Part shown: positions 1 to 8,931 of the stretch, piece after piece | How the letters are laid out: every line of letters starts with the position of its first letter | Numbering within the stretch: the first letter of the stretch is position 1 | Source: Bryobacterales bacterium | Lineage (GTDB): Bacteria > Acidobacteriota > Terriglobia > Bryobacterales > Bryobacteraceae | NCBI GenBank assembly: GCA_026954325.1 | Contig: JAIXKK010000121.1 | Coordinates: forward strand, 1-64,000 | DNA length: 64,000 bases | Reading direction: 5' to 3' | Notes under the pieces: generated by a model | What the model was told of the DNA's origin: nothing | The model's input: the letters and a program-made list of their open reading frames with translations, nothing else | The model's database searches: none | Program-made: the position numbers and the translations under genes

Positions 1-120
1 TCCGCCCGAACCCAGGCCAACCTCCGCAACGAACTCAAGGATACCGTCAAGCAGGCCGAAGAAGAAGCGAAATCCGCCGCCGGAGCCATTCAGGATATGC
101 TCAACCAGTTCAGAAAGTAG
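1..120 (+). CDS. C-terminal fragment of an unidentified protein (5' end outside window)
   Basis: The frame is open from the first base to a TAG at 118-120 and encodes the last 39 residues of a protein that begins outside the window. The visible part is hydrophilic and rich in Glu, Lys, Gln and Ala, and should form an amphipathic helix or short coiled coil. Tails of this kind end TatA/TatB translocase subunits and many small helical proteins, but no membrane segment or diagnostic motif is visible, so I give no function. Codon use (C-ending codons) matches the neighbouring plus-strand genes. Confidence 0.6.
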   Translation, partial: SARTQANLRNELKDTVKQAEEEAKSAAGAIQDMLNQFRK

Positions 121-182
121 TCAGAACCGAACAATTCGCTCTGTTTTCCTGAAATCTTGCGCCCGAAGTGTCCCTTCTCCAG

Positions 183-968
183 TCAATGCGTCATCGCGTA
201 CACGATGTAATTCACCCCAATCCGGTACGCCGGCGAGGCATACTTCTCCGGATACGCCGGGTAGTCCGCCCACTCCCAGGCATCCCCCAGATCCATGTTG
301 TGGCAAATGGCCACCACCAACCGCCCCTTCTCATCGAATATCCCCCGCCACTTCGGCTCAATACCGTCCCGTTCGTACGTCCTTCCCGACCGCAAATATT
401 GAATCCCGGGCACCTGCACTCGCTGGTCCAGGTCGTAGATCACGTGAAAAATCGCCTCGCCGCTCTCCAGGTCCACCACCGGCCGGTCCGGAAACACACG
501 CGCCATGCTTTCCATGAACACCTCCCACTCGTAAGTCCCGTGGAAGTCATCCACCATCAGGAAACCGCCGTGGTCCAGGTAGTCCCGCAGTTTCTTCGCC
601 TGCTCCTCCGCCAAACCCCAGTGGCCCACCTCCACGGCATAGATCCACGGCCAGTTGTAGATCTCATTGCCCTCCAGGTCCACCACCTGCTCGACGGAAC
701 GCGTGTGCAGCCGCGTCAGCCTTCGTACTCCCTGCACAAACTGCCGGTCCGCCTTCGGATAGTCCGTCGTCCAACTCGACCGGCGCCGGCGGTAGCCGCC
801 CTGAAAACCCGGATACCGCAGCCGCGCAAACGCCCACTCCGTCTTCTCTCCCGCATCCGCGGGCATCGGGGCAGGATCCTCTTCCTCGAACCCCCCGTAC
901 CCCCGATACCGCCGCTGGCCGTAAATCGCCGCGGCCACCAGCAACCCGATCGCGACAAGAAAAAGCAT
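183..968 (-). CDS. DUF4159 domain-containing membrane-anchored protein
   Basis: An N-terminal hydrophobic stretch (MLFLVAIGLLVAAA) gives a signal anchor, followed by a soluble domain of about 230 residues. That domain has the features of DUF4159: an ExTEWAFARLRY start, a GGFLMVDDFHG segment in the middle, and a C-terminal NYIVYAMTH tail. In other bacteria DUF4159 proteins lie near MoxR/VWA/DUF58 genes and have a fold related to class I glutamine amidotransferases, with no proven activity. The start is uncertain. I chose the ATG that puts the hydrophobic segment at the N terminus; an upstream GTG (ends at 980) would add VPRR, and a TTG (ends at 1016) would add 16 residues. It follows the sialidase-like gene on the same strand after about 100 bp. 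Confidence 0.8.
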   Translation of the reverse strand: MLFLVAIGLLVAAAIYGQRRYRGYGGFEEEDPAPMPADAGEKTEWAFARLRYPGFQGGYRRRRSSWTTDYPKADRQFVQGVRRLTRLHTRSVEQVVDLEGNEIYNWPWIYAVEVGHWGLAEEQAKKLRDYLDHGGFLMVDDFHGTYEWEVFMESMARVFPDRPVVDLESGEAIFHVIYDLDQRVQVPGIQYLRSGRTYERDGIEPKWRGIFDEKGRLVVAICHNMDLGDAWEWADYPAYPEKYASPAYRIGVNYIVYAMTH

Positions 969-1074
969 CCGCCGGGGCACGCTCCCGAATGTACTCGACC
1001 CAACCCCCGGCTGCAACCCCCTCTTTCAAAACCCCTTTCAAAACCTCTGCGCCCTCCGCGCCTCTGCGCGAAAC

Positions 1075-2208
1075 TCAACCCCCCAGCTTCCACCGCGCTT
1101 GCCGCAACTGCGCCCGCGGCGATCCCGCCTGCAATTCGTACCACACGGTCAGCAACTCCCCATCCGCCAACTCCACGGTCGACGGATATCCCAGGTCGCC
1201 GCTCATCCCGTCACTCGAAATCGTCAAAGCAGCCCCCCATGTGCGCCCGTGGTCCGTGCTCACCCGCGCCTGGTTGCCATATGGCTTCCGCCGGTAGCCG
1301 TACGTCATCACCAGCCGCCCGTCCCGCAATCGCAGCAGGTGCGCCGGCAGCCCCCACACCCCGATCGGATGCGGCGTCGTCCACGTCCTGCCCCCGTCAC
1401 TCGACTCGCATTGCAGCGTCTCCCCCGCGTTCACTACGTTATGGTTCCGGATCTGTACCAGAATCCGCCCATCCGCCGCTTCCACCGCATGCAGTTCGTG
1501 ATAGTTCTCGAAACTGTCCCCCGGCCGCGTCGGAAGGTCCGCAAGCCAGTTCCACGTCACCCCGTCATCCCTCGATTCCGCCACCCCGGTCTTCGTCTCC
1601 CGGTCCCACAGCCGCTTGCCCGCATATAGAATCCGCCCGTCCCGCAACGCCACCGGACCGTGCGGGCTGTTCACCGGAACCCGGTACGGAGCCGACCACG
1701 TCATCCCTCCATCCGCCGAGCGCAGCATCCACGTGCCCAGCATCTCCTTCTGCTGCTCCCGCGTCACCCGCCCGTCCGCCGCCTTCCACCGCTCCAGCCG
1801 TCCCGGAGCCCAGTTCACGGCTTTCTCGAGAACCGGCACGTAGGCGAGCGAAGTGAACGTGGTCACCAGCAGCGCCCCCTTCGGCGTCTCCAGTATTCCC
1901 GCGTCCCGGTCGTCAATTGCCGTGTCCATCAGCACTTCCGGCCATGTCCAGGTCTCGCCGTCATCCCTCGACCGCATCAACTCCACCCGCCCGAACGGAC
2001 ACACGTGGCCATCCCGCCCCCCGGACCATACCGTCAGCAGTTCTCCGCCGCTTCTCCTGGCCACCGTCGGCCAGCCATGATAGTAGTTATGGTCCGGGCT
2101 GATCGTTCGCATCGATCGCACCGTCGCTCCGGCTTCACCCGCCGCCCGCCGCGCCCCGGCCAGCGTACCACCAGCTATAGTCATGAATCCGCGTCTTGTC
2201 ATACCCAT
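1075..2208 (-). CDS. Exported sialidase-like (BNR/Asp-box) glycosyl hydrolase
   Basis: The N terminus MGMTRRGFMTIAGG is a twin-arginine signal (RRGF followed by a hydrophobic stretch), so the protein should be exported folded by Tat. The mature part holds at least five Asp-box motifs of the S-x-D-x-G-x-T-W type (SRDDGETW, SADGGMTW, SRDDGVTW, SSDGGRTW, STDHGRTW) at regular spacing, typical of the six-bladed beta-propeller of exo-alpha-sialidase-like proteins. Acidobacteria and Planctomycetes carry many such proteins and their substrates are usually unknown, so true sialidase activity is not established. The start could also be the second Met, two codons later. There is no clear Shine-Dalgarno sequence. 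Confidence 0.85.
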   Translation of the reverse strand: MGMTRRGFMTIAGGTLAGARRAAGEAGATVRSMRTISPDHNYYHGWPTVARRSGGELLTVWSGGRDGHVCPFGRVELMRSRDDGETWTWPEVLMDTAIDDRDAGILETPKGALLVTTFTSLAYVPVLEKAVNWAPGRLERWKAADGRVTREQQKEMLGTWMLRSADGGMTWSAPYRVPVNSPHGPVALRDGRILYAGKRLWDRETKTGVAESRDDGVTWNWLADLPTRPGDSFENYHELHAVEAADGRILVQIRNHNVVNAGETLQCESSDGGRTWTTPHPIGVWGLPAHLLRLRDGRLVMTYGYRRKPYGNQARVSTDHGRTWGAALTISSDGMSGDLGYPSTVELADGELLTVWYELQAGSPRAQLRQARWKLGG

Positions 2209-2264
2209 TGCGCTGTAGCTTATCCCCTATCCCGCTCTCCCCGCAACCTCCCCTCTCCCCCCTA

Positions 2265-2292
2265 TTGACTTCCACAACATTTCAGATAGAAT
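2265..2292 (+). promoter_or_regulatory. Sigma-70-type promoter of the MerR gene
   Basis: TTGACT (2265-2270) and TAGAAT (2287-2292) are separated by 16 bp, predicting a start near 2299 and a leader of about 30 nt with a GGGAG-type ribosome site before the ATG at 2331. AGAAT (2288-2292) and ATTCT (2307-2311) form a weak inverted repeat around the predicted start that could be an autoregulatory site. Confidence 0.6.
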
Positions 2293-2330
2293 TTGTTAGG
2301 ATCTGTATTCTCAAACGGGAGTGGTGTCTC

Positions 2331-2849
2331 ATGTTCAAAACAAAAAAAACAAAGATTGATCCGGACCTGACCGCCCGTATCTATACCAGCAGCGAAGTCG
2401 CTCGCCTCGGAGGGGTTAGCCTGCGCCAGCTCCAGTGGTGGGACGAACGGAAAGTGGTCTCCCCCCGGCATGAAGGCCACAAGCGAATCTACTCGAACGA
2501 GGAGGTCGTCGAAATCACCGTCATCGCCGAACTCCGCAGAAAAGGCTTCTCCCTCCAGAAAATCCGCCGCGTCCTCCGCTTCCTCCAAAAAGAAATGGGC
2601 CGCCGCCTCCACGATGTCCTCGCCACGGAATCGGATCTCCACCTCGTCACCGACGGTAAGTCCATCTACCTCGAAGACTCCAATGACCGCATCATCGATA
2701 TCCTGAAAAACGCCCGCCAACCCATGTTCCTCGTCTGCGTTACTGACCAGATCCGGCGCATCAACGCCAACCTGCGGCCCACCGCTCCCAGGAAGCCCGC
2801 CCGCTCGGAGAGCGTCTCCTCCCCGGCCCGGCGCTCCAAAGCCGTGTAG
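2331..2849 (+). CDS. MerR-family transcriptional regulator
   Basis: This 172-residue protein has a MerR-type winged helix-turn-helix at residues 15-85. The motif YTSSEVARLGGVSLRQLQWW is followed by an R-x-Y/I-x4-V-x-I segment (KRIYSNEEVVEI) and an ELRRKGFSLQKIRRVL helix. The usual aromatic at the FYE/YYD position is WWDERKVV. The C-terminal part is a divergent effector or dimer region with no metal-binding cysteines, followed by a Ser/Arg/Pro-rich tail. The start is the ATG preceded by GGGAGTGG; an upstream in-frame extension would run through the promoter. The target is unknown. The gene is divergent from the sialidase-like gene and precedes the processing protease by 65 bp. Confidence 0.88.
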   Translation: MFKTKKTKIDPDLTARIYTSSEVARLGGVSLRQLQWWDERKVVSPRHEGHKRIYSNEEVVEITVIAELRRKGFSLQKIRRVLRFLQKEMGRRLHDVLATESDLHLVTDGKSIYLEDSNDRIIDILKNARQPMFLVCVTDQIRRINANLRPTAPRKPARSESVSSPARRSKAV

Positions 2850-2914
2850 CTTCTCAGGCGGAGAGTCCGGAAATCCGTGCGATATACTCAAACTAGGGCT
2901 GGGAGGCCCCATCG

Positions 2915-4498
2915 GTGGCGGATACCCGACGTGTCGTCCTGATTCTTCTGTCCCTCATCCTGGCGGGCACTTTCCTGGGTGGTGTGTTCGGCCCCGGTGT
3001 CGCCGGCGTTTCCGCCGCCACCGGCGATGAGGATGAAATCAACGCCAGTCTCAAAGCCTTTACCAGGCTCTACCATGTGGTCGAGGTGAACAGCGCCGAT
3101 AAACTCAATCCCGACAAGGCAATCTACAAAGGCGCCATCCCGGGGATGCTCCATACTCTCGATCCCCACTCCTCCTTCTTTGACCCTCGTGATTTCCAAC
3201 TCCTGCGCGAAGATCAGCGCGGAACCTATTTCGGCGTCGGTATGTCCGTTTCCGAGCGCAATCACCGTACCATCATCATTGCCCCCTTCCCCGGTTCTCC
3301 TGCCTACAAAGCAGGCCTCCGTCCCGGCGACGTCATTCTCGAAGTCAACGGTAAGCGCACCGATAACCTCTCCAGCACCGAAGTGGCCGACCTGCTGAAG
3401 GGACCTCGCGGCACCCTCGTCAAGGTCTCCGTCGGCCGCGAGGGCGTCGACAAACCCCTGGTTTTCGACATCATCCGCGACGAGATTCCACGCAAGAGCG
3501 TGGAGTCCGCCTTCTGGATCAAACCGGGAATCGCTCACCTCGATATTCAATCGTTCAACGAAAACACCAGCCGCGAAGTCGAAGAAAACCTCCACGCCCT
3601 CGGAGAAGACAACATCAAAGGTCTTATCCTGGACTTGCGCAACAATCCTGGCGGTCTCCTCAACGAAGGCGTCGCTGTCGCCGGACGGTTCCTCCGCAAG
3701 GGTCAACTCGTCGTCTCCCACCGTGGACGCGCCTCCGCCGAAAAGCCCTACTACGCCACCCGCGGCAACGGCGGCCACAACTACCCCATCGTCGTTGTCG
3801 TCAACCGCTACTCCGCCTCCGCCGCCGAAATCGTCTCCGGAGCCCTTCAGGACCACGACCGCGCCTGGATCCTTGGTGAAAACACCTTCGGCAAGGGTCT
3901 GGTCCAGACGGTTTACCCCCTCGTCGAAAACACCGGTCTCGCCCTCACCACCGCCAAATACTACACCCCCAGCGGCCGCTGCATCCAGCGCGACTACTCT
4001 CGAGGTTCTTTCCTCGATTACTACTACAAACGTGACACCAACACCCAGAATCCCCTCGACGTGAAGATGACCGACAGCGGCCGTACCGTTTACGGCGGCG
4101 GCGGCATTTCCCCGGACGAAAAATTCGTCGGAGCCAAGCTCAACCGCTTCCAAAGCGAAATGTTCCGCCGCTTCGCCTTCTTCAACTACTCCCGCTTCTA
4201 CTTCGCCCACCACGACACCAAAATGGCCAAGTCCTGGGTGCCCGATGAGGACACACTCAATGACTTCCATGGATTCCTGCTGAAGGAAACCATCTCCTTC
4301 AGCGAAGGGGAATTCGCTGAAAACCGCGACTGGCTGAAGCAGCAGATCCGCCGCGAACTGTTCATCACGGCCTTCAATCAGGAAGAGTCCCGGCGCATCA
4401 CCGTGGAAACGGACCCCGAGGTCCTCAAAGCCGTCGAGTCCATGTCAAACGCCCGCGCCCTGCTCGAATCCGCGAAGAAACTGGTCGTTCAGCGCTAG
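2915..4498 (+). CDS. S41 family carboxyl-terminal processing protease
   Basis: This 527-residue periplasmic serine protease has an N-terminal hydrophobic anchor/signal (residues 6-25), a PDZ domain (about 100-175, with the GSPAYKAGLRPGDVI carboxylate-binding strand) and an S41 catalytic core. The nucleophile is Ser302 in NRYSASAAE and the general base is Lys327 in FGKGLVQT, the Ser/Lys dyad of CtpA/Prc proteases. Such enzymes trim the C termini of envelope proteins. The last ~150 residues form the C-terminal extension seen in many proteobacterial and acidobacterial Ctp proteins. The start is a GTG with GGGAGG 8 nt upstream. A TATACT box lies at 2883-2888 without a good -35. The GMP synthase gene follows after 18 bp. 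Confidence 0.92.
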   Translation: MADTRRVVLILLSLILAGTFLGGVFGPGVAGVSAATGDEDEINASLKAFTRLYHVVEVNSADKLNPDKAIYKGAIPGMLHTLDPHSSFFDPRDFQLLREDQRGTYFGVGMSVSERNHRTIIIAPFPGSPAYKAGLRPGDVILEVNGKRTDNLSSTEVADLLKGPRGTLVKVSVGREGVDKPLVFDIIRDEIPRKSVESAFWIKPGIAHLDIQSFNENTSREVEENLHALGEDNIKGLILDLRNNPGGLLNEGVAVAGRFLRKGQLVVSHRGRASAEKPYYATRGNGGHNYPIVVVVNRYSASAAEIVSGALQDHDRAWILGENTFGKGLVQTVYPLVENTGLALTTAKYYTPSGRCIQRDYSRGSFLDYYYKRDTNTQNPLDVKMTDSGRTVYGGGGISPDEKFVGAKLNRFQSEMFRRFAFFNYSRFYFAHHDTKMAKSWVPDEDTLNDFHGFLLKETISFSEGEFAENRDWLKQQIRRELFITAFNQEESRRITVETDPEVLKAVESMSNARALLESAKKLVVQR

Positions 4499-4516
4499 CG
4501 TTGGTTACACTGGGGT

Positions 4517-6274
4517 TTGACAAAATCCCCGCAAATTATTGTTCTCGATACCGGTGGCCAATACTGCCACCTCATTGCGCGAAAAGTACGTGAATTCGGC
4601 GTCTACGCTGAAGTTCGACCCTCGGAAACACCGGCCTCCCAGCTTGCCGGAGCCCGCGGCCTCATCATCTCCGGCGGCCCTTCGAGCGTCTACGAGCCCG
4701 GCAGCCCCACCGTCGATCCCGCCATCTTCGACCTGAATGCCGCCACCCTCGGCATCTGCTACGGCCAGCAGTTGATGGCCTACCTCCTCGGCGGTAATGT
4801 GAAGCGCGGCGACAAGGGCGAATACGGCCTCGCCTTCCTCGACGTCACCACCCCCCAAACGCTGCTTGATGGAGTCAACAGCCACCAGCAGGTCTGGATG
4901 AGTCATCGCGACACCGTCCTCGCCGTTCCTCCAGGCTTCACCGCGCTCGGCGCCACCGGCGCCTGCGCCATCGCCGCCATGGCCGACCCCTCCCGGAAGC
5001 TGTATGCCGTCCAGTTCCACCCCGAAGTGGCCCATACGCACCCCGGCAGGCAGATCCTCCACAACTTCCTCTTCACCATCTGCGGCTGCGTCCAGGACTG
5101 GGACCCCAGCGGGCGCATCCCCGTCGTCGAGGAGCAGATCCGCCAGGCCGCCGCCGGCCGCAAGGTCTTCTTCTTCGTCAGCGGCGGCGTCGATTCCACC
5201 GTCGCCTACACCCTCTGCCTCCGCGCCCTCGACCCCGGCCAGGTCCACGGAGCCTACGTCGACACCGGCATGATGCGCGAGAACGAAACCGAATTCGTCC
5301 GCGCCAACTTCTCGAAACTCGGTGCCAGGCACTTCACCGTCGTCGACGCCCGCCGGGAGTTCCTCGCCGCTCTCGAAGGCGTCACCGGCCCCGAAGAGAA
5401 GCGCCACGCCATCGGCGGGCAGTTCCTCGCCGTCCAGGATCGCATCCTCCAATCCGGCCACTACCTCGACGCCGATTGGATCCTCGGCCAGGGCACCATC
5501 TATCCCGACACCATCGAATCCGGCGGCGCCGCCAAGGCCGACAAGATCAAGACCCATCACAACCGCGTCGAGGGCATCCAGCGCCTCATCGACGCCGGCC
5601 GCATCATCGAGCCCCTCAGCTCCTTCTATAAAGATGAAGTCCGCGAGATCGGCCGCGAACTCGGCATCGACGAGGAGCTCCTCGAACGCCACCCCTTCCC
5701 TGGCCCCGGCCTTGCCATCCGCTGCCTCTGCGGGAACGACTCCGCCGCGGCCAGGCAAATCGGCGAGGGCTACCTTCTCCCGGTGCATTCCGTCGGAGTG
5801 CAGGGCGACTCCCGTACTTACCGCCCCGCCCTCGCCCTCGACGGCATGCCGTCCGGCGAGCACGCCGCCACTGAGTTGATCAACCGCATCTCCGGCATCA
5901 ATCGCGTCGTAGCCGCCGCCGCTTCCCACGCTCCGCTCGGCTCCCTGCGCAGCGCGCCCGCCTACATCACCGAAGAACGGCTCGCCCATCTGCGCCGCGT
6001 CGATGCCATTGTCCGCCGCCTCTCTCATCAAAGCGGCTTCGACAAGACCATCTGGCAGTTCCCGGTAGTCGTGATTCCAGTGGGAGTCGAGGGCAGGCCC
6101 GACAGCGTCGTCCTCCGCCCGGTGGATTCCGTCGACGGCATGACCGCGCGGGCGGTCATCATGCCCGCCGCGCTCCTGAAACAGATGACCGAAGAGTTGT
6201 TACAAGTGGAAGGAATCTGCGCGGTCTTCTACGACCTCACTCACAAGCCGCCGGCAACCATCGAATGGGAGTGA
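4517..6274 (+). CDS. guaA: GMP synthase (glutamine-hydrolysing), long form
   Basis: It converts XMP to GMP with glutamine and ATP, the last step of guanine nucleotide synthesis, in the cytoplasm. The class I amidotransferase domain has Cys81 in GICYGQQL and the His168/Glu170 pair in FHPE. The ATP pyrophosphatase domain starts near residue 200 with the P-loop SGGVDSTV (222-229). At 585 residues it is about 60 longer than E. coli GuaA. The extra length is in the dimerisation domain, which contains LLPVHSVGVQGDSR and ends YDLTHKPPATIEWE, the arrangement I know from animal GMP synthases (human ends YDLTSKPPGTTEWE). The start is a TTG after TGGGG. The 3' end overlaps the convergent sbcC by 34 bp. 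Confidence 0.95.
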   Translation: MTKSPQIIVLDTGGQYCHLIARKVREFGVYAEVRPSETPASQLAGARGLIISGGPSSVYEPGSPTVDPAIFDLNAATLGICYGQQLMAYLLGGNVKRGDKGEYGLAFLDVTTPQTLLDGVNSHQQVWMSHRDTVLAVPPGFTALGATGACAIAAMADPSRKLYAVQFHPEVAHTHPGRQILHNFLFTICGCVQDWDPSGRIPVVEEQIRQAAAGRKVFFFVSGGVDSTVAYTLCLRALDPGQVHGAYVDTGMMRENETEFVRANFSKLGARHFTVVDARREFLAALEGVTGPEEKRHAIGGQFLAVQDRILQSGHYLDADWILGQGTIYPDTIESGGAAKADKIKTHHNRVEGIQRLIDAGRIIEPLSSFYKDEVREIGRELGIDEELLERHPFPGPGLAIRCLCGNDSAAARQIGEGYLLPVHSVGVQGDSRTYRPALALDGMPSGEHAATELINRISGINRVVAAAASHAPLGSLRSAPAYITEERLAHLRRVDAIVRRLSHQSGFDKTIWQFPVVVIPVGVEGRPDSVVLRPVDSVDGMTARAVIMPAALLKQMTEELLQVEGICAVFYDLTHKPPATIEWE

Positions 6275-8931
6275 CTCTCCACCGACACGCGGCTCCCGGA
6301 TTGCGACTTCTCCACGCGAATCCGTGAGGGCAGCCGTTCCCCCAACTCGGCGACGTGTGAAATGACGCCTACCATACGGTTTCCGGAGGTCAATGTCTCG
6401 ATCGCCGCAATCGCCGTCTCGAGCGACTCGGCGTCCAGCGACGAGATGCCTTCATCAATAAACAGGGAATCCAGACGGGAGCGCGCGCGCTCGTCCGATG
6501 ACATGGCGGTGAGTCCTTCGGAGAGGGCCAATGCTAGGGCTAGCGAGGCTAGGAAGGACTCGCCGCCACTAAGTGTCTTGACGCTCCGCGTCTCGCTCGC
6601 GTTCCAGTGGTCCACCACGAAGAACTCGTTGCTGTCTTCACTCAAGGTCAGAGTGTACTGCCCGCGGCTCAGCCCGAAAAGCTGATTCGAGGCCTCGCTT
6701 GCCAGCCTGCCGAGCGCCGCCCTCTGCACGTAGGCGATGAACTCATTCGCCGCCAGCAGCTTCCCCAGTTGGTGATAGACCAGCGCCTCCGCCCGCAGTC
6801 CGGCAATCTCCTCGCGCATGCGCCGCGACTCACTGATACGCTGCCGCAACTGCGCGATGTTCGCCTCCACGGTAGCGACCTTCGCCTGCAAAGCGTTCGC
6901 CATCGCTCCCACGGACCGTAACGCCGCTTGCACGTACGCCAGTTCCTCGGCGCCCTGCGCCAACTCGAGCAACTGCGCCCGCAGCGTCGCCGCTAGCTCC
7001 TTGGCCTTCGCCCTTGTCCGGTCGATCTGCGTCTCCTTCTCGCTGATCGTGTTCTCGAGCGAAAGCCGGCGTGTCTTGTGCTCCATCGCCGCGGTGGTGA
7101 CCCTCTGCCGCTGGTTCATGGCGTCCAGCCGCTGCCGCTCCAATTCCTGCCGTAGGCGCTTTGCCTGGTTCTGCTCCTCGAGCGACGCCTCGAGTTCACT
7201 CAACGGCAGCGGAGCCCAATTGGGAAACTGTTGCAGCCCGGCGGCAGCCTCCCGCAGCTTCTCCTGCGCCCGCTTGATCTCGGCATCGATGGATGCCACC
7301 TGCTGCGCGAAAAGCTGCAACTGCTGTTCCCCCGCTTGCGCCTTGCGTTCAGCCGCCGCCTCGGCGGACTGCGCCTCCTGCGACAGGCGCAAGAGATCGC
7401 TGTTCGCCTTCTCCAACGCCCCCACGCCCTCGAGCCGCGCTTCCAACTCTTCCGCCGTCCCCGCCGCCTGGCTCCGCGCGTCCGCCAGTTGATCAGCCGC
7501 CCGCTGCCACGCCGTCTGCGCCGCCCGCGCCGCTTGCAGCCGCTTCCGCGCTTCATCTAAAGCAGCCACCGGAGCCGCCTCCGGCACTTTGAAGATCGTC
7601 TGCTCGCACACAGGACATTGGTCCCCCGCCTTCACATGCCGCCGGATCTCACCGGCGGCGTGCAGCGTCTGCAAGTACTCCAAAGCCCCCTCTGCCTCGG
7701 CCACGGCGGAGTGCACGGCCTCCTTCGCAGCCAGCCCCGCCATCGCCGCCTCGGCCTTGCGGAGCTTTTCGAGCCGCGCGCGGATTAGATCACCCGAACC
7801 ATGCGCCTTGCGGAAGTCCTCGAGCGCCTGTTGAGCCTCCCCGGCCTTTCGCTGCGCCTCCCCGCGCGCCTGCCGGGCGGCTTCGAGTGACTCCGCCGCC
7901 TTCCTTGCTTCCACTTCCAACTGCGGCAACGAGGCGGCCTTCGCCTGCCGGTCCTTGCGCCTGGCCGCCAGTTCTACTTGCAAGCTCGCCTGCTGTTTGG
8001 CCGGCGGCACAGCCTGAGTCAACTCCGACCACGCTGCTTCGTCATAGCCCGCGGCCTCGAGCCGCGCCTCCAGATCCTCGAGCTTCCGCTCGCATTCGGC
8101 CAGGGTCTTCTCCGATGCCGCGCTGCCTGCCTCCGCCTCCTTCAACTCCGTTCGCGCCTTGGCCAAGGCCGCGTCTGCTTGCTCGCCCTCCGTTCGGACC
8201 TGCTTCAATTCCTGCGCCACCGGAAGGATCGACTCCAGCCGTTGCCGTTCCTTCTCCTGAGCCGCCCGTTGATCCATCAACTCCTGCCGCTGCGCCTCCA
8301 GCTTCTCCAGATTCTCCTGGGTAGCGTCCGCATAGGTGGTTTCAAGTTGCTGCCCGAAGGCATCGGCCTTTATCCGCAATGCCTTGTCCCGCTCATTCGC
8401 CGCACGCATCATCCGCTCATACACGCGCAGCCCCAGCAGGTCCTTGAGAATCTCCGTGCGCTGCTTTGGATCTCCCCGCAGAAACTTGTCAAACTCCCCT
8501 TGCGGCAGAATCACTGACCTCGTGAAGCCATCGAAATCGAGCCCCAGAATCCCTTGGATGCGCTCGCCGATCTCCTTCACACTGCCCGCCACCGAGTTCC
8601 ATTCCTCGCCCGTCTGCTCCTCCAGCAGGATATTCGTCACGCTCGCTTTGCCCGTCTTACGTGTGCGGGCGACCCTGTAGCGCTTGCCTCCGGCTTCGAA
8701 CTCGAAGGTCACCTTCACCGTGTTCTGCCCGAGGCTTACCAACCGCGGTATCTCCTTCTCGCCGATGCGCGGAGTGCAGCCGAACAGGCCATACAGCATC
8801 GCGTCCAGGATGGAGGATTTCCCCGCGCCCGTCGGCCCCGTGATGGCGAACAGGTCAAGCCCCTCGAAGTCAATCACGGCTCTCTTCTGGAAGCTGGTGA
8901 ACCCTTCCAACTCAAGCTTCACTGGACGCAT
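6241..8931 (-). CDS. sbcC: Exonuclease SbcCD ATPase subunit (SMC/Rad50-like)
   Basis: At 896 residues this is the ATPase of the Mre11/Rad50-type complex that opens hairpins and cuts blocked DNA ends. The N-terminal lobe begins MRPVKLELEGFTSF with Walker A GPTGAGKSS (about residues 32-40). Two long coiled-coil arms rich in Ala, Glu, Gln and Arg flank a zinc hook CPVC (near 440). The C-terminal lobe has the signature LSGGESFLASLALALALSEG and Walker B LFIDEGISSLD. The gene overlaps the upstream sbcD by 20 bp, so the two are translationally coupled. It is shorter than E. coli SbcC (about 1050) but normal for the Rad50-like versions found beside HerA and NurA. Confidence 0.95.
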   Translation of the reverse strand: MRPVKLELEGFTSFQKRAVIDFEGLDLFAITGPTGAGKSSILDAMLYGLFGCTPRIGEKEIPRLVSLGQNTVKVTFEFEAGGKRYRVARTRKTGKASVTNILLEEQTGEEWNSVAGSVKEIGERIQGILGLDFDGFTRSVILPQGEFDKFLRGDPKQRTEILKDLLGLRVYERMMRAANERDKALRIKADAFGQQLETTYADATQENLEKLEAQRQELMDQRAAQEKERQRLESILPVAQELKQVRTEGEQADAALAKARTELKEAEAGSAASEKTLAECERKLEDLEARLEAAGYDEAAWSELTQAVPPAKQQASLQVELAARRKDRQAKAASLPQLEVEARKAAESLEAARQARGEAQRKAGEAQQALEDFRKAHGSGDLIRARLEKLRKAEAAMAGLAAKEAVHSAVAEAEGALEYLQTLHAAGEIRRHVKAGDQCPVCEQTIFKVPEAAPVAALDEARKRLQAARAAQTAWQRAADQLADARSQAAGTAEELEARLEGVGALEKANSDLLRLSQEAQSAEAAAERKAQAGEQQLQLFAQQVASIDAEIKRAQEKLREAAAGLQQFPNWAPLPLSELEASLEEQNQAKRLRQELERQRLDAMNQRQRVTTAAMEHKTRRLSLENTISEKETQIDRTRAKAKELAATLRAQLLELAQGAEELAYVQAALRSVGAMANALQAKVATVEANIAQLRQRISESRRMREEIAGLRAEALVYHQLGKLLAANEFIAYVQRAALGRLASEASNQLFGLSRGQYTLTLSEDSNEFFVVDHWNASETRSVKTLSGGESFLASLALALALSEGLTAMSSDERARSRLDSLFIDEGISSLDAESLETAIAAIETLTSGNRMVGVISHVAELGERLPSRIRVEKSQSGSRVSVESHSHSMVAGGL

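Noticed and set aside
168..1856. Long open frame on the plus strand opposite the DUF4159 and sialidase-like genes
   Set aside because: It is Pro/Arg/Ser-rich without any domain, while the opposite strand encodes two recognisable proteins; high GC at third positions keeps antisense frames open.
2888..6031. Two long Gly/Ala/Val/Asp-rich frames antisense to the processing protease and guaA
   Set aside because: They have the composition expected from reading GC-rich codons backwards and no motifs; the sense genes are complete and well conserved.
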